This document shows, piece by piece, positions 38,824 to 47,319 of a stretch of DNA of 64,000 nt. This DNA is from Desulfatibacillum alkenivorans DSM 16219 (GTDB lineage: Bacteria > Desulfobacterota > Desulfobacteria > Desulfobacterales > Desulfatibacillaceae). Numbering within the stretch: the stretch's first letter is position 1; the number at the start of each line of letters is the position of its first letter. The translations under genes were made by a program, and so were the position numbers. Location: contig NZ_FQZU01000005.1 in NCBI RefSeq assembly GCF_900142135.1, forward strand, positions 62,001-126,000. Reading direction: 5' to 3'. A model generated the notes under the pieces. That model was not told the DNA's origin, did no database searches, and worked only from the letters and a program-made list of their open reading frames with translations.

Positions 38824-39507
38824 ATGAAAAAACGCGATTATTATATGGTGTTGGGAGTTTCCAGGGATGAAAGCCCCAGGGGAATCAAAGAGGCGTTCCG
38901 AAATTTAGCCATGCGATATCACCCGGACAGGGCAGGGCTCAAATGGACGGAACGGTTTCGCGAAATCATGGAGGCCTACGAGGTATTAGGGAATGCAGAG
39001 CGCAGACGGGATTATAACGACGGTTTGGATCACGCCAGTTCGATTCCCATTCGTAGAAAGTCCTCCGTGGCGCCGGAATACAGGGCGCAGCCAGAGCCGC
39101 TGATTCCGGAAAAGGTTCCGTCAATTGCTGAATATCTTGGCTTCAGCGACGCCTTTGACGCCCTTTTGAACCGGTTTGCCATGAATTTTTCCGGGATCGG
39201 CATTCCCAAGGCGGAGACGGCTCAAAGCCTGGATGTGGAGTTGATCATTTCAAAATCCCAGGCGATCCGTGGCGGAATGGCTGTGTTGATGGTTCCGGCA
39301 TACTATCCGTGCCGCTATTGCAGGGGCACGGGGTATCGGTTTCCTAACATCTGTTCCTGGTGCGGGGGCGGCGGCATGTTGGAGGAACAAGAAAAGGTGC
39401 GTCTGATGATCCCCGCAGGCGTCAGGGACGGGGCTGTTTTGGAAATTCCGTTACGTGGAATGGGCGTACATAATTTGTATTTAAAGGCGGTGGTGCGGGT
39501 TCAATAA
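38824..39507 (+). CDS. DnaJ-like protein with a reduced zinc-binding region
   Basis: The 227-residue protein begins with a J domain (residues 4-70, YYMVLGVSRD…MRYHPDRAG, intact His33-Pro34-Asp35), so it should stimulate an Hsp70 ATPase. After a Pro-rich linker comes a short C-terminal region with LDVELIISKSQAIRGG, two CxxC pairs (CRYCRGTG and CSWCGGGG), and the closing VRLMIPAGVRDG strand of a DnaJ substrate-binding domain. Canonical DnaJ has four CxxCxGxG repeats and about 375 residues; here only one zinc site remains. The ATG at 38824 is chosen over 38743 because the J domain starts at once and AGGAG lies ten bases upstream. Confidence 0.85.
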   Translation: MKKRDYYMVLGVSRDESPRGIKEAFRNLAMRYHPDRAGLKWTERFREIMEAYEVLGNAERRRDYNDGLDHASSIPIRRKSSVAPEYRAQPEPLIPEKVPSIAEYLGFSDAFDALLNRFAMNFSGIGIPKAETAQSLDVELIISKSQAIRGGMAVLMVPAYYPCRYCRGTGYRFPNICSWCGGGGMLEEQEKVRLMIPAGVRDGAVLEIPLRGMGVHNLYLKAVVRVQ

Positions 39508-39617
39508 AGCGCAGGCCGGCTTGCTTGCAAGCCTTAGGCTTTGATTGCGAATAGCGAGAGAGTTTTTTCAACCTGATTTCTCTCTGACCCATTCAAGTTA
39601 AGGCGAGGAACGAATTT

Positions 39618-41030
39618 ATGAGCGAAAACGTAGACAAAATTAAAGATCTGATTCTGGAAGCCGCGGAAAAGGCAAAAAAGGACACGGCGGGGGAGCCCGC
39701 CCCCGAAACCCCTCAAAAGCTGGAGTGGCCCATCCAGGCGACGCTTGGCCCGGGTTTGGAAGGGGCCATCGCTTGCGAAACCAATGTGGGCTACGTCAAC
39801 GGCGCCAAAGGCTGGCTGGTATACAGGGGTTACGATATCTTCGATCTTGCAGCAAATTGCACTTATGAAGAAACTGCGTACTTGCTTCTCCACGGGGAGT
39901 TGCCCAATCCGCAGCAGCTGAATTTATTTAAGAATAAGTTCCTGGATTACAAAAACATCACGGAAACCCAGCGGCTGCTTATGAGCTTTCCCATCGAAGA
40001 GATGCATCCCATGGCCGCCCTGCGATTCGGCGTAGGCCTGTTACGGCAAAAACAGACCTACCGGGACAAGGACAAGGGCATCTCCACATTTCCTGAAGCG
40101 GTTTCTTCAGACGATGATTCCATCGCCATGGAAACAATTCCCAGGGGCGACAAAACTGCGACCTATGTTTTCCCTAATCAATCCTACCAAAAGCTCCAGG
40201 GCGTGGAAACCAACCTTCTGGGCTCCGAAGACGTAGAGTCCTGCTACCATCTGATCGCCGGGCTCGCAGCCATCGCCGCCACCGTGGCGAGAATTCGATC
40301 CGGCCATCTGCCCTTGGAGCCGGATCCCAGCCTCAGCCATGCCGGAAACCTTCTTTATATGATGACAGGCCGGAGGCCCACTCCCGTTGAGGAACGCATC
40401 ATGGACGTGTGCCTGATCCTGCATGCGGATCACGGCATGAACGCCAGCACCTTCGCCTCCATGGTGGTGGCGTCCACCCTGTCCGACATCTATTTCGCCG
40501 TGGACGCCGGCGTAGCCGCCTTGAGCGGCCCCTTGCACGGCGGCGCCAACGAACAGGCCTTGTTGATGCTGCAGGAAATCGGCGGTCCGGAAAATGTGGA
40601 TGCATGGTACAAAAAAGCGGTGTCGGAAAAACGGAAAATCATGGGCATCGGCCACAGGGTGTATAAAACCTATGATCCCCGAGCCAGAGTTTTAGGTCCC
40701 ATGGCCGAATTTCTCGCAAAGGAAAACAGCGGGGTCCAGCCTTTGATGGAAACCGCCAAGGCCCTGGAAAAACAGGCCTCTCAGGATCTGGGAGCTAAAA
40801 AGAATCTTTTTCCCAACGTGGATTTCTATTCCGGCCTGGTTTATCACGCCATGGGCGTCCCTTCGTATATGTTCACGCCCCTTTTCGCCGTCAGCCGCGT
40901 GGCCGGATGGACTTCCCGCATCCTGGAATATCTGGAGAACAACCGCATCTTTCGTCCCAGAGCCTCCTATACAGGATTTTTTGGAAAGACCGTCCTGGAT
41001 TTTCGGCAAAGCACGCCTGCATCCAATTGA
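39618..41030 (+). CDS. gltA: Citrate synthase
   Basis: This 470-residue protein has the si-citrate synthase catalytic triad: His272 in LHADHGMNAST, His307 in LSGPLHGGANE and Asp402 in FPNVDFYSG, with MGIGHRVYKTYDPRA binding CoA and citrate. It condenses acetyl-CoA with oxaloacetate. An acidic, helical N-terminal extension of about 35 residues precedes the usual start of the fold. The segment at about 145-205 is roughly 45 residues longer than in common 375-430-residue enzymes. GGCGAGGAA precedes the ATG. The gene appears monocistronic, with a good terminator behind it. A methylcitrate synthase role is less likely but not excluded. Confidence 0.9.
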   Translation: MSENVDKIKDLILEAAEKAKKDTAGEPAPETPQKLEWPIQATLGPGLEGAIACETNVGYVNGAKGWLVYRGYDIFDLAANCTYEETAYLLLHGELPNPQQLNLFKNKFLDYKNITETQRLLMSFPIEEMHPMAALRFGVGLLRQKQTYRDKDKGISTFPEAVSSDDDSIAMETIPRGDKTATYVFPNQSYQKLQGVETNLLGSEDVESCYHLIAGLAAIAATVARIRSGHLPLEPDPSLSHAGNLLYMMTGRRPTPVEERIMDVCLILHADHGMNASTFASMVVASTLSDIYFAVDAGVAALSGPLHGGANEQALLMLQEIGGPENVDAWYKKAVSEKRKIMGIGHRVYKTYDPRARVLGPMAEFLAKENSGVQPLMETAKALEKQASQDLGAKKNLFPNVDFYSGLVYHAMGVPSYMFTPLFAVSRVAGWTSRILEYLENNRIFRPRASYTGFFGKTVLDFRQSTPASN

Positions 41031-41058
41031 TTCCTTTCCTGCATTTCGAAAAAACAAC

Positions 41059-41093
41059 GGCCGTCGCACATGCCCATGCGGCGGCCATTTTTT
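41059..41093 (+). terminator. Rho-independent terminator of the citrate synthase gene
   Basis: GGCCGTCGCA (41059-41068), an eight-base loop and TGCGGCGGCC (41077-41086) form a ten-pair stem with one G-T, followed by ATTTTTT. It lies 29 bases after the stop. Confidence 0.8.
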
Positions 41094-41697
41094 GCCTGCA
41101 GGCATTTCAAAAAAACTTGAAGCCTCTGAAAATCATGCTATATATCAGTATGCTTGGTAAATTTAAGGGCTTTTTTCGTAGAAATACAAGATGAGTCTGT
41201 GAATATATTTCCAAAGGACTGAAATTGCGCTTTCTCATCAATATATACATTTTTCCTTACGGAATCTGGTTGTTTCAGCCTCGCATGCAGGCCCTCATGA
41301 GGAAGTTGGACCGGGCAGCCGAGCAAGTGGAGAAAGACGCATAATTTTTTGATTCAAAACAGCCTGCTTACTATAAAGATTTAATCCGTGGTTCTGGTCA
41401 TGCTGAGCAAAGGCGGTCAAATCGTTCTGTAGAAGGCTTTGCCCCAGGCCTTGGCGATGTAGTGGATAAAAGAAATACCGCGAAGCGACCCGACGTTTTT
41501 TCTTCCCATAGCTTTTGCGCCCGGGCAACTCAACAAAATGATGTTTTTCACGCTCGGTTTTCAAATTCCCCCTGTTTGATAAACAATCCTTTGGCACAAA
41601 AATTGAATGAAAAAATACTTGGGGTCAAATTTGAGGCTCTCGGCTGTATCATGTATTATATTAAATTGTTATCATTTTAATTTGGAGTTCTTGTTTT
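41094..41697. other. 604-base region with one candidate small ORF
   Basis: This A/T-rich stretch precedes the MASE3-like gene. Apart from the 39-codon frame at 41225 no gene is supported. The last 50 bases are very A/T-rich and may contain the promoter of the MASE3-like gene, but no clear -35/-10 pair was found. Confidence 0.45.
41225..41344 (+). CDS. Candidate 39-residue small membrane-associated protein
   Basis: A TTG at 41225 follows AAAGGA (41213-41218) with a six-base spacer and opens 39 codons to TAA. The product begins MRFLINIYIFPYGIWLF, a hydrophobic stretch, then QPRMQALMRKLDRAAEQVEK, a charged amphipathic helix. That layout suits a single-pass small protein. Composition looks protein-like, but the TTG start and small size leave real doubt. 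Confidence 0.35.
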   Translation: MRFLINIYIFPYGIWLFQPRMQALMRKLDRAAEQVEKDA

Positions 41698-42489
41698 ATG
41701 TTTTCCTCCCGACCCGTAAAAATCTGGATCGCCGGAGTTTTGCTCATCGCCATTCCCGTCATCCTGTTCTTTGACAGGCTGTACGCCCTGCATTTTCAGC
41801 ACATTCAATTGCATTCCACCATCGAGACCTTTGGCGGAATTACGGTCTGCCTGATTTCCTTGATGCTCTATCTGGAATCCCAGGCAAGCCTGAACGCCCA
41901 GTTGATTATGTTGGCCACGGGCTTTGCGGCCATGGGAATCCTGGACATCTCTCACGCCATCAGCAAACCGGGGGACTCCTTCATCTTTTTACACAGCGTG
42001 GGAAGCCTGTTCGGCGGATTTTTTTTCGCCTCCGTCTGGTTTACCCACGGGCGGCGCATGAGAAACCTTTTTGAGTTGCGATTCATCTATTTCGGCTTCG
42101 CCATATTATCCGCCTCCGTAGGATTGCGGGCCTTATTGTTTCCTGGGGACGTGCCCAGGATTTTGCCTTTGTACGACGAAGGCTTCACCGTGATCGCCGT
42201 TTTGATTAACCTGACCGCCAGCTTTTTGTTTTTTCTTTCCATGATGAAATTTTACAAAATTTATCGGCAAAGCGGGGCAAAGAGGGACCTTTTATTCGTC
42301 TACCTATCCTGTTTGTTCGGAATCGCCGAGTTGATCTTTCCCTTTTCCAGCCCGTGGAACGGAATGTGGTGGGTATGGCACCTGGTTCGCCTCACCGCCT
42401 TTACGGCGACCCTGGTTTTTGTTTTCAGGCGCTATAGAAGGCGTTTGAACGAGGACGGCTTTGGCGCCGGGGAGCGCGGAGAATCATGA
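41698..42489 (+). CDS. MASE3-like seven-helix membrane sensor domain protein
   Basis: The 263-residue protein is mostly hydrophobic helices (starting near 8, 45, 68, 97, 130, 155 and 205) and has the pattern of membrane-associated sensor (MASE3-like) domains: LHSTIETFGGITVCLISLMLYLES, ATGFAAMGILDISHAISKPG, LHSVGSLFGGFFFASVWF. In most proteins such a domain precedes a kinase, GGDEF or PAS output; here the chain ends in a short basic tail with none. Its last four bases (ATGA) overlap the start of the TauE-type transporter gene, so the two are co-translated. A signal-coupled transport role is inferred, not shown. Confidence 0.65.
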   Translation: MFSSRPVKIWIAGVLLIAIPVILFFDRLYALHFQHIQLHSTIETFGGITVCLISLMLYLESQASLNAQLIMLATGFAAMGILDISHAISKPGDSFIFLHSVGSLFGGFFFASVWFTHGRRMRNLFELRFIYFGFAILSASVGLRALLFPGDVPRILPLYDEGFTVIAVLINLTASFLFFLSMMKFYKIYRQSGAKRDLLFVYLSCLFGIAELIFPFSSPWNGMWWVWHLVRLTAFTATLVFVFRRYRRRLNEDGFGAGERGES

Positions 42490-43385
42490 AGACCGGCGCA
42501 TATCTATTGAGGCTTCCCAGGTTCATGCTGTTCTGGCTGGCTTTGGATGGAGTTTATATCGCCGTATTGTCCCAGTATTTGGGCGGCCGCATTCCTCTTG
42601 CTTTTACGGAGTTCATCCTGGTTCATTTGCTGGGAGTCGTTGTGGGAACCATGGTCATGTTCACCGGCCTGGGAGCGGGAATGCTTTGGATTCCGGTCCT
42701 GACCGTGCTTCACATCCGGCCCAGCGAGGCGGTTTCCATCTCCATATTCACCCAGATAGCCGGAAAAGGCGCCGGGTCCATCAGCTATCTTGTAGGCGGA
42801 AAGGTAGACCTTAAAATTGCAGCCCGTTTCATCCCCATGGCGTTGATTGGGGTGACTATAGGATATATCTCCGGGTATTTCATCCCCCAGGAATACGAAC
42901 GCGTTCTGCTGTACATTTTTCTATTGGTGGCCGGCTACCTTCTGATGCAAATGATTCAATCCCTGAACGAGCCCGAGGAAAAGAAAGCTCTGCGGCCTCC
43001 CGAACAAGGCCGCTCCATGATTAAAAGCTGGCCTGTGGTTGCGGTTTCCTCTTTTTTCACCGGCCTGTTAAGCATCGGAAATACCGACTGGATCATTCCC
43101 CATATGGAACAGAAACTCAACCTGCCCACATGGAAGGCCGTGGCCACAGGCCTTTTCATCATGTTCATCACTATCCTTTTTTATCTGTTTCTGGTCTGCA
43201 TGAGCGTATGGCTGGACTACCGCGCCTGGCCCCAGGGGGCGCCTTTGCTTTTCGCCACATGCAGCGGCGTTGTTTTAGGCGGCCAGATCGGAGTGCGCCT
43301 GACCCGATTCGCCTGGTTTCGCAAGCATCAGAAGCACGCCTTTATCCTTCTTCTGGCCGTATCCATGATTCATCTTTTGTGGTAG
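42486..43385 (+). CDS. TauE/SafE-family membrane transporter
   Basis: This 299-residue protein has an N-terminal extension with one helix (about 10-32), then two inverted blocks of hydrophobic helices. Block one holds HLLGVVVGTMVMFTGLGAGML and the typical proline-containing PSEAVSISIF; block two holds VSSFFTGLLSIGNTDWIIP. These features place it in the TauE/SafE/YfcA family of sulfite, sulfolactate or sulfonate carriers. The substrate is not certain; a sulfur oxyanion would fit a sulfate-reducing host. It overlaps the MASE3-like gene by four bases (ATGA) at the start. Confidence 0.75.
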   Translation: MKTGAYLLRLPRFMLFWLALDGVYIAVLSQYLGGRIPLAFTEFILVHLLGVVVGTMVMFTGLGAGMLWIPVLTVLHIRPSEAVSISIFTQIAGKGAGSISYLVGGKVDLKIAARFIPMALIGVTIGYISGYFIPQEYERVLLYIFLLVAGYLLMQMIQSLNEPEEKKALRPPEQGRSMIKSWPVVAVSSFFTGLLSIGNTDWIIPHMEQKLNLPTWKAVATGLFIMFITILFYLFLVCMSVWLDYRAWPQGAPLLFATCSGVVLGGQIGVRLTRFAWFRKHQKHAFILLLAVSMIHLLW

Positions 43386-43479
43386 CTCCTTTTGCCCTGC
43401 GTCCCCTTTTTCCGCTTAAAATCCTGTCGGCAAAATTTTCCCTTTCGCCCGCTATTAGGGAAAAACCTGCATGCCCGAA

Positions 43480-43500
43480 TTGCCGCTCCGGCAACTCTTT
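43480..43500 (+). terminator. Weak terminator after the TauE-type gene
   Basis: TTGCCG-CTC-CGGCAA (43480-43494) is followed by CTCTTTTC. The stem is only six pairs, so efficiency is doubtful. It precedes the flagellar sigma-54 promoter. Confidence 0.35.
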
Positions 43501-43561
43501 TCGATAAGGCGATAATTTTAACAATCTGTAATTAAAGATAATTTTATCTATCCTTCAAACT

Positions 43562-43576
43562 TGGCACAGGGGTTGC
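43562..43576 (+). promoter_or_regulatory. Sigma-54 promoter of the fliK-flgD-flgE unit
   Basis: TGGCAC-AGGGG-TTGC matches the -24/-12 consensus TGGCAC-N5-TTGC at every defined base. It lies 85 bases before the fliK start. The 60 bases upstream are A/T-rich, as is usual for an activator-bound and bent region. RpoN control by a FlrC/FleQ-type activator is inferred. Confidence 0.85.
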
Positions 43577-43660
43577 GTTTTAGGCGGTCAACTCCGGCGC
43601 CAAGCGCGCCGGCGGGAACAAAACAACCGAAGGATGGTTTTGACCACGAAGGGAGATGCA

Positions 43661-46600
43661 ATGATAACGCAAATGCTGGCAGCAAACGGGTTTTTGGACG
43701 GAATCGTTTCCAGAAAGGCGGGGATAACCCGGCAAGGGGATTCCGTTGGGCAGAACCTGTTTTCTTCGCTGCTTACAAAAGCAGGCTCTTCCGTAGACGC
43801 CGTAACAACCGGCGTAGCCAAAGCGTCCGAGCAGGCCGCAAGCAATGTGGATCAGTTAAAAAACAGGATGCTTCGCTCCGGAACCGCCCTGGAGGAAATA
43901 ACCATAGAGCCTGAAGCCGAAAATCACGTGCGTGCGCTTCTTCTTTTGGACGGCTACTCCCCTGAGCAAGTGGGGGAGATCATGGCCGGATTCGGGGAAG
44001 ACGGCTCCGGCATGACGGCCTCCGAATTGTTCTCCCGGATATCCCAGTTTGAGCCCGAAGAGGCCATTCTGCAGCAAAGCCGGACCCTGGACGTGAGCGC
44101 CATCCCCCATTTGGAAAAAGCGCTGTTTCTGGCCGGTTTGGACGTGGAGCAAAGCCAGGCTGTGATCAACGATTCTTTGACCGCGGACGGCAAGATCTCC
44201 ATGAAAATGCTGGTCCAGAACCTCAAGCAGGTTGCGGGCGGCGAAGACCAGGGCCAGGCGGCGGGATTGGAAACCGCCCTGGAGATCATGGAAGCCCTGA
44301 ACGCCGCGGGGATTGAAATCAGCGAACCGGCGAAAGCTCCTGCAACTTTGAAGGAACTTCTCAGCGTTCTGCAAGCCAACTCCTCTGAAAACGTGTCCGG
44401 GCTGCCCAAAATTACCAGGGAGAGGCTTTTGAGCCACCTGAAAGGCGTGATGGATAACGCGGTGGTGGAGGATGAGGACGGCGAAGGCCTGGTTCCCTTG
44501 GCCAAGCTCATGGAAAGCAAGCTCAAGTTCATCGATGAAGAGGATTTTGAAGGCGTTCCCGTCGTGTACGTGGAAATGGCTCTCCGCAGGATGGGCGTGG
44601 ATTCCGCCGAAGCCGGACGCCTGGCCTCTCAACTATCTTCGGCCGGTGAAGGCAAGGGCCGAATTCTGGTGAACAATCTGGGCGCCGCCGAAAAATTCAA
44701 GGAAAGCCTTCCAAAGGAAAGCGTTCCGGCCTTTGAACGTTTGATTCGGGAAATGGCCGCCAACGGCGAGCTTGCCGGAAACGCAATGACCGTTAAGGAT
44801 TTTTCCGAGGTCTTCGCCTCCATGGACGTGGAGGAAGCCATGGAGGGATTGTCCCTCAAAGGCTCCGACGAACTGGAAACCCTGGCCGCGCTTCTGAGCC
44901 AAAGCCTGGAGGCGGATGGCGAGGACGGCGTTCAGACCGCTTTGTATGCAGAGAAGAAATCCGTGCCTCAAACCCTGGTGGAATTGCGCGATCTGCTCCA
45001 GGGATTGGCTAATAACGGGAAAACCCTGCCCGAGGCCGCGGCCAAGGATCTGGCAGCAGTCCTCAAGCAGTCCGGCGCTGACGCCACCTTGGTGGATGAT
45101 CTCATTGCGGAGGCGAAAATCGCGGAAGGGGAAGTGGACCCCGCCAAACTGGCCAAAAGCATGGAGCGCGTCGCCCAAAGCGTTTTGCTGGTGGCTATAG
45201 AGGAAGCGGGAACCAGGATTGATACGGCATATAAGAGCGCCGAGCTTTCCCGGAACTTCGTGGGAGTCATGCAAGTGCTGCAAAACACCCGCAACGGCTT
45301 CCTTTCCGAAGAGGCCGCTCAGTATGTCGCCAAGGCTCTGGAAGAGATGGGGGCCGACGTTCATGAATTTAATCAGGCCCTTTCCCAGAATCGTTTTCCC
45401 TCCCGGGGCGTGGACCCTGTCCCCGTGATTCAAGTGGTCAAAAATATTGCAGCTAAAATGGGAATCGACTCCGAAACCATCGTCAACGCCTCCATTCAAA
45501 CCGGCGTCCAGGATCCTGACGCGGTTGTATCCAGGGTGAAGGCCAAGAGCCAAGCCTTTGGATTTACAGGGCGGGACGATGCGGGAAACAAACTTCCTTT
45601 TGGGGAGGTCATGAACGGCAAGGCCGAAAACAAGGCTGCAAGCGCTGCGGTTTATCAGCCTAAAGAAAAAATTTCCGAACCCGTCGCCGCAGTTCAGGTG
45701 GAGCAAAGCGCCTCCAAGGCGGACAAGGGGACGGTTGTGACCATTCAGGATAGCGACGCCCCTGTCGTTGCCGTGAACGATAAGTCCGCCCGGAAGCCGC
45801 AGGCGGCTATTGTAGAGAGCAGCCGCCGGGACGTTCGTATTGACGTCAAGGCGCCTCAGGCCAACGCCGGCCAGGATGTGCAGGAAGAGACGCTGACCGC
45901 CGACGAAGCCAAAATTACAGTCAGGGCTGGTGAGCAGGCGGATTCCGCCCGGCAAGCCAAAGGCGCGCAGGTTCAGTCGGAAGCCACAGCCCGCGTGGGC
46001 GTGAAAGCGGATGCGGAAAACGCCGGGCAATCTGCCGCAGCCCGCGAGGGAGCGACAGTGGATGCGGAAAAGGCCGGACAATCCGCCGCTCTCGGCGCGG
46101 TGAAAAATACGGAAGCTCCCAAGGAGGCCCCAGGTCCTATGCAGGGCGTTCAGCAGACGCAAAAAAACGCTGAAACGGCGCAGGCCGAACCCGAAATTGT
46201 CGTTCGCGGGGCGGACAGGGTGCATACCCAGGGACAGGCGTCATCCGGCGCCTCCCAGACCGGTCAGACCCAGGTGAAAACCGTAGAGAACGTCGCCGTG
46301 GAAAATCGCGACGGCCAGAAGGTTCAGGTCCGCAGCAATGACGTATTTGTCCAGGCGCCGGCCAATGCTAACGCAGATGAAGTTGAGCAAGCGCAAACGG
46401 CGGCCAGAAGCGCCGCGGGCCTGAGGGCGGATCTGGGCGCATCTCAGGCTGTCAGGGAAGCCAGGACAAAGGACGGCGTCCAGGCGAATCAAACGGCCGC
46501 CGCCCAAAGCCAGGGCCAAAAAACCGGCGAGGCCGGTCAACCAATTCAAGTAAACGCACAGGGCAAAGCCGCCGCAGCTCCGGAATCGGAGTTCGGGGAC

Positions 46601-47302
46601 GCCCTGCAACATGCCGCAGCCCGCAAAAACGACGCCGGAGTCTCCGCGCAAGCCAGGGAAGAAGCGCCGGCCGGAGAAATCCGCACGTTCGCTAAGCTGG
46701 CCGCTTCAGACAAAGGCGTCGACGGGGCTGAGGCCCAGGCTGCAGCAGGCAAGGGCTCTGCCGCTTCTCAAACCCACGAAGCGCAAGCTGCGTCTCAGTC
46801 CTTTCAGCAGGAGCCGGCGCAAGCCTCCCGCACCAGCGAAGCCGTCCCTCAAAGGCCTGTGCTTCGGCCTTATGAGGGTCAGATGGCTCAGCAGTTGGGC
46901 TCCCAGGTGGTTCAGGCCCTGAACCGGCGAGACAATAAAATCCGGCTCCAACTCCATCCTCAGCAACTGGGCAAGGTGGACGTGAACCTTAACCTGAAGA
47001 AAAACGTCCTGTCCGTCGGCATGAGTGCGGAGACCGAGGCGGTCAAGGAAATACTCATATCCCATGTGTCGGAATTGAAGAATGCGCTATCCGATCAGGG
47101 GATTGTTGTGGATAAGATCGAAGTCAATGTCAGGCAGAACCCGGAGCAAAACCTCGCCCAGCAACAGCAAGGGCAGGGGCGGGGCAGGCAGGCAGGAGGC
47201 AACGGGACTTCCACCCGGGGGGAAAACCAAACCCCGGAGGGATTCGTTGGAATGAACCCGCCCAAATATGAGACGGAATCCGGCCTGAACGTCGTGGCTT
47301 AA
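43661..47302 (+). CDS. fliK: Flagellar hook-length control protein
   Basis: The C-terminal domain (about 1085-1180) is FliK's Flg_hook switch: RDNKIRLQLHPQQLGKVDVN, LSVGMSAETEAVKEIL and LKNALSDQGIVVDKIEV. It should be secreted by the flagellar export apparatus and switch FlhB specificity when the hook is complete. The protein is 1213 residues, about three times the common size. Residues 70-650 are helical repeats of the pattern LexxGxDxxE…GxIdxxkLvxxL, and about 650-1080 is an Ala/Gln/Glu-rich unstructured linker. The ATG at 43661 has GAAGGGAG five bases upstream and is preferred over the ATG at 43634, whose site is too close. flgD follows 17 bases later. Confidence 0.88.
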   Translation: MITQMLAANGFLDGIVSRKAGITRQGDSVGQNLFSSLLTKAGSSVDAVTTGVAKASEQAASNVDQLKNRMLRSGTALEEITIEPEAENHVRALLLLDGYSPEQVGEIMAGFGEDGSGMTASELFSRISQFEPEEAILQQSRTLDVSAIPHLEKALFLAGLDVEQSQAVINDSLTADGKISMKMLVQNLKQVAGGEDQGQAAGLETALEIMEALNAAGIEISEPAKAPATLKELLSVLQANSSENVSGLPKITRERLLSHLKGVMDNAVVEDEDGEGLVPLAKLMESKLKFIDEEDFEGVPVVYVEMALRRMGVDSAEAGRLASQLSSAGEGKGRILVNNLGAAEKFKESLPKESVPAFERLIREMAANGELAGNAMTVKDFSEVFASMDVEEAMEGLSLKGSDELETLAALLSQSLEADGEDGVQTALYAEKKSVPQTLVELRDLLQGLANNGKTLPEAAAKDLAAVLKQSGADATLVDDLIAEAKIAEGEVDPAKLAKSMERVAQSVLLVAIEEAGTRIDTAYKSAELSRNFVGVMQVLQNTRNGFLSEEAAQYVAKALEEMGADVHEFNQALSQNRFPSRGVDPVPVIQVVKNIAAKMGIDSETIVNASIQTGVQDPDAVVSRVKAKSQAFGFTGRDDAGNKLPFGEVMNGKAENKAASAAVYQPKEKISEPVAAVQVEQSASKADKGTVVTIQDSDAPVVAVNDKSARKPQAAIVESSRRDVRIDVKAPQANAGQDVQEETLTADEAKITVRAGEQADSARQAKGAQVQSEATARVGVKADAENAGQSAAAREGATVDAEKAGQSAALGAVKNTEAPKEAPGPMQGVQQTQKNAETAQAEPEIVVRGADRVHTQGQASSGASQTGQTQVKTVENVAVENRDGQKVQVRSNDVFVQAPANANADEVEQAQTAARSAAGLRADLGASQAVREARTKDGVQANQTAAAQSQGQKTGEAGQPIQVNAQGKAAAAPESEFGDALQHAAARKNDAGVSAQAREEAPAGEIRTFAKLAASDKGVDGAEAQAAAGKGSAASQTHEAQAASQSFQQEPAQASRTSEAVPQRPVLRPYEGQMAQQLGSQVVQALNRRDNKIRLQLHPQQLGKVDVNLNLKKNVLSVGMSAETEAVKEILISHVSELKNALSDQGIVVDKIEVNVRQNPEQNLAQQQQGQGRGRQAGGNGTSTRGENQTPEGFVGMNPPKYETESGLNVVA

Positions 47303-47319
47303 GTATTAGGAGAATCAAC

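Noticed and set aside
44633-46225. 530-codon minus-strand frame
   Set aside because: Antisense of fliK, with low-complexity composition and no start signals.
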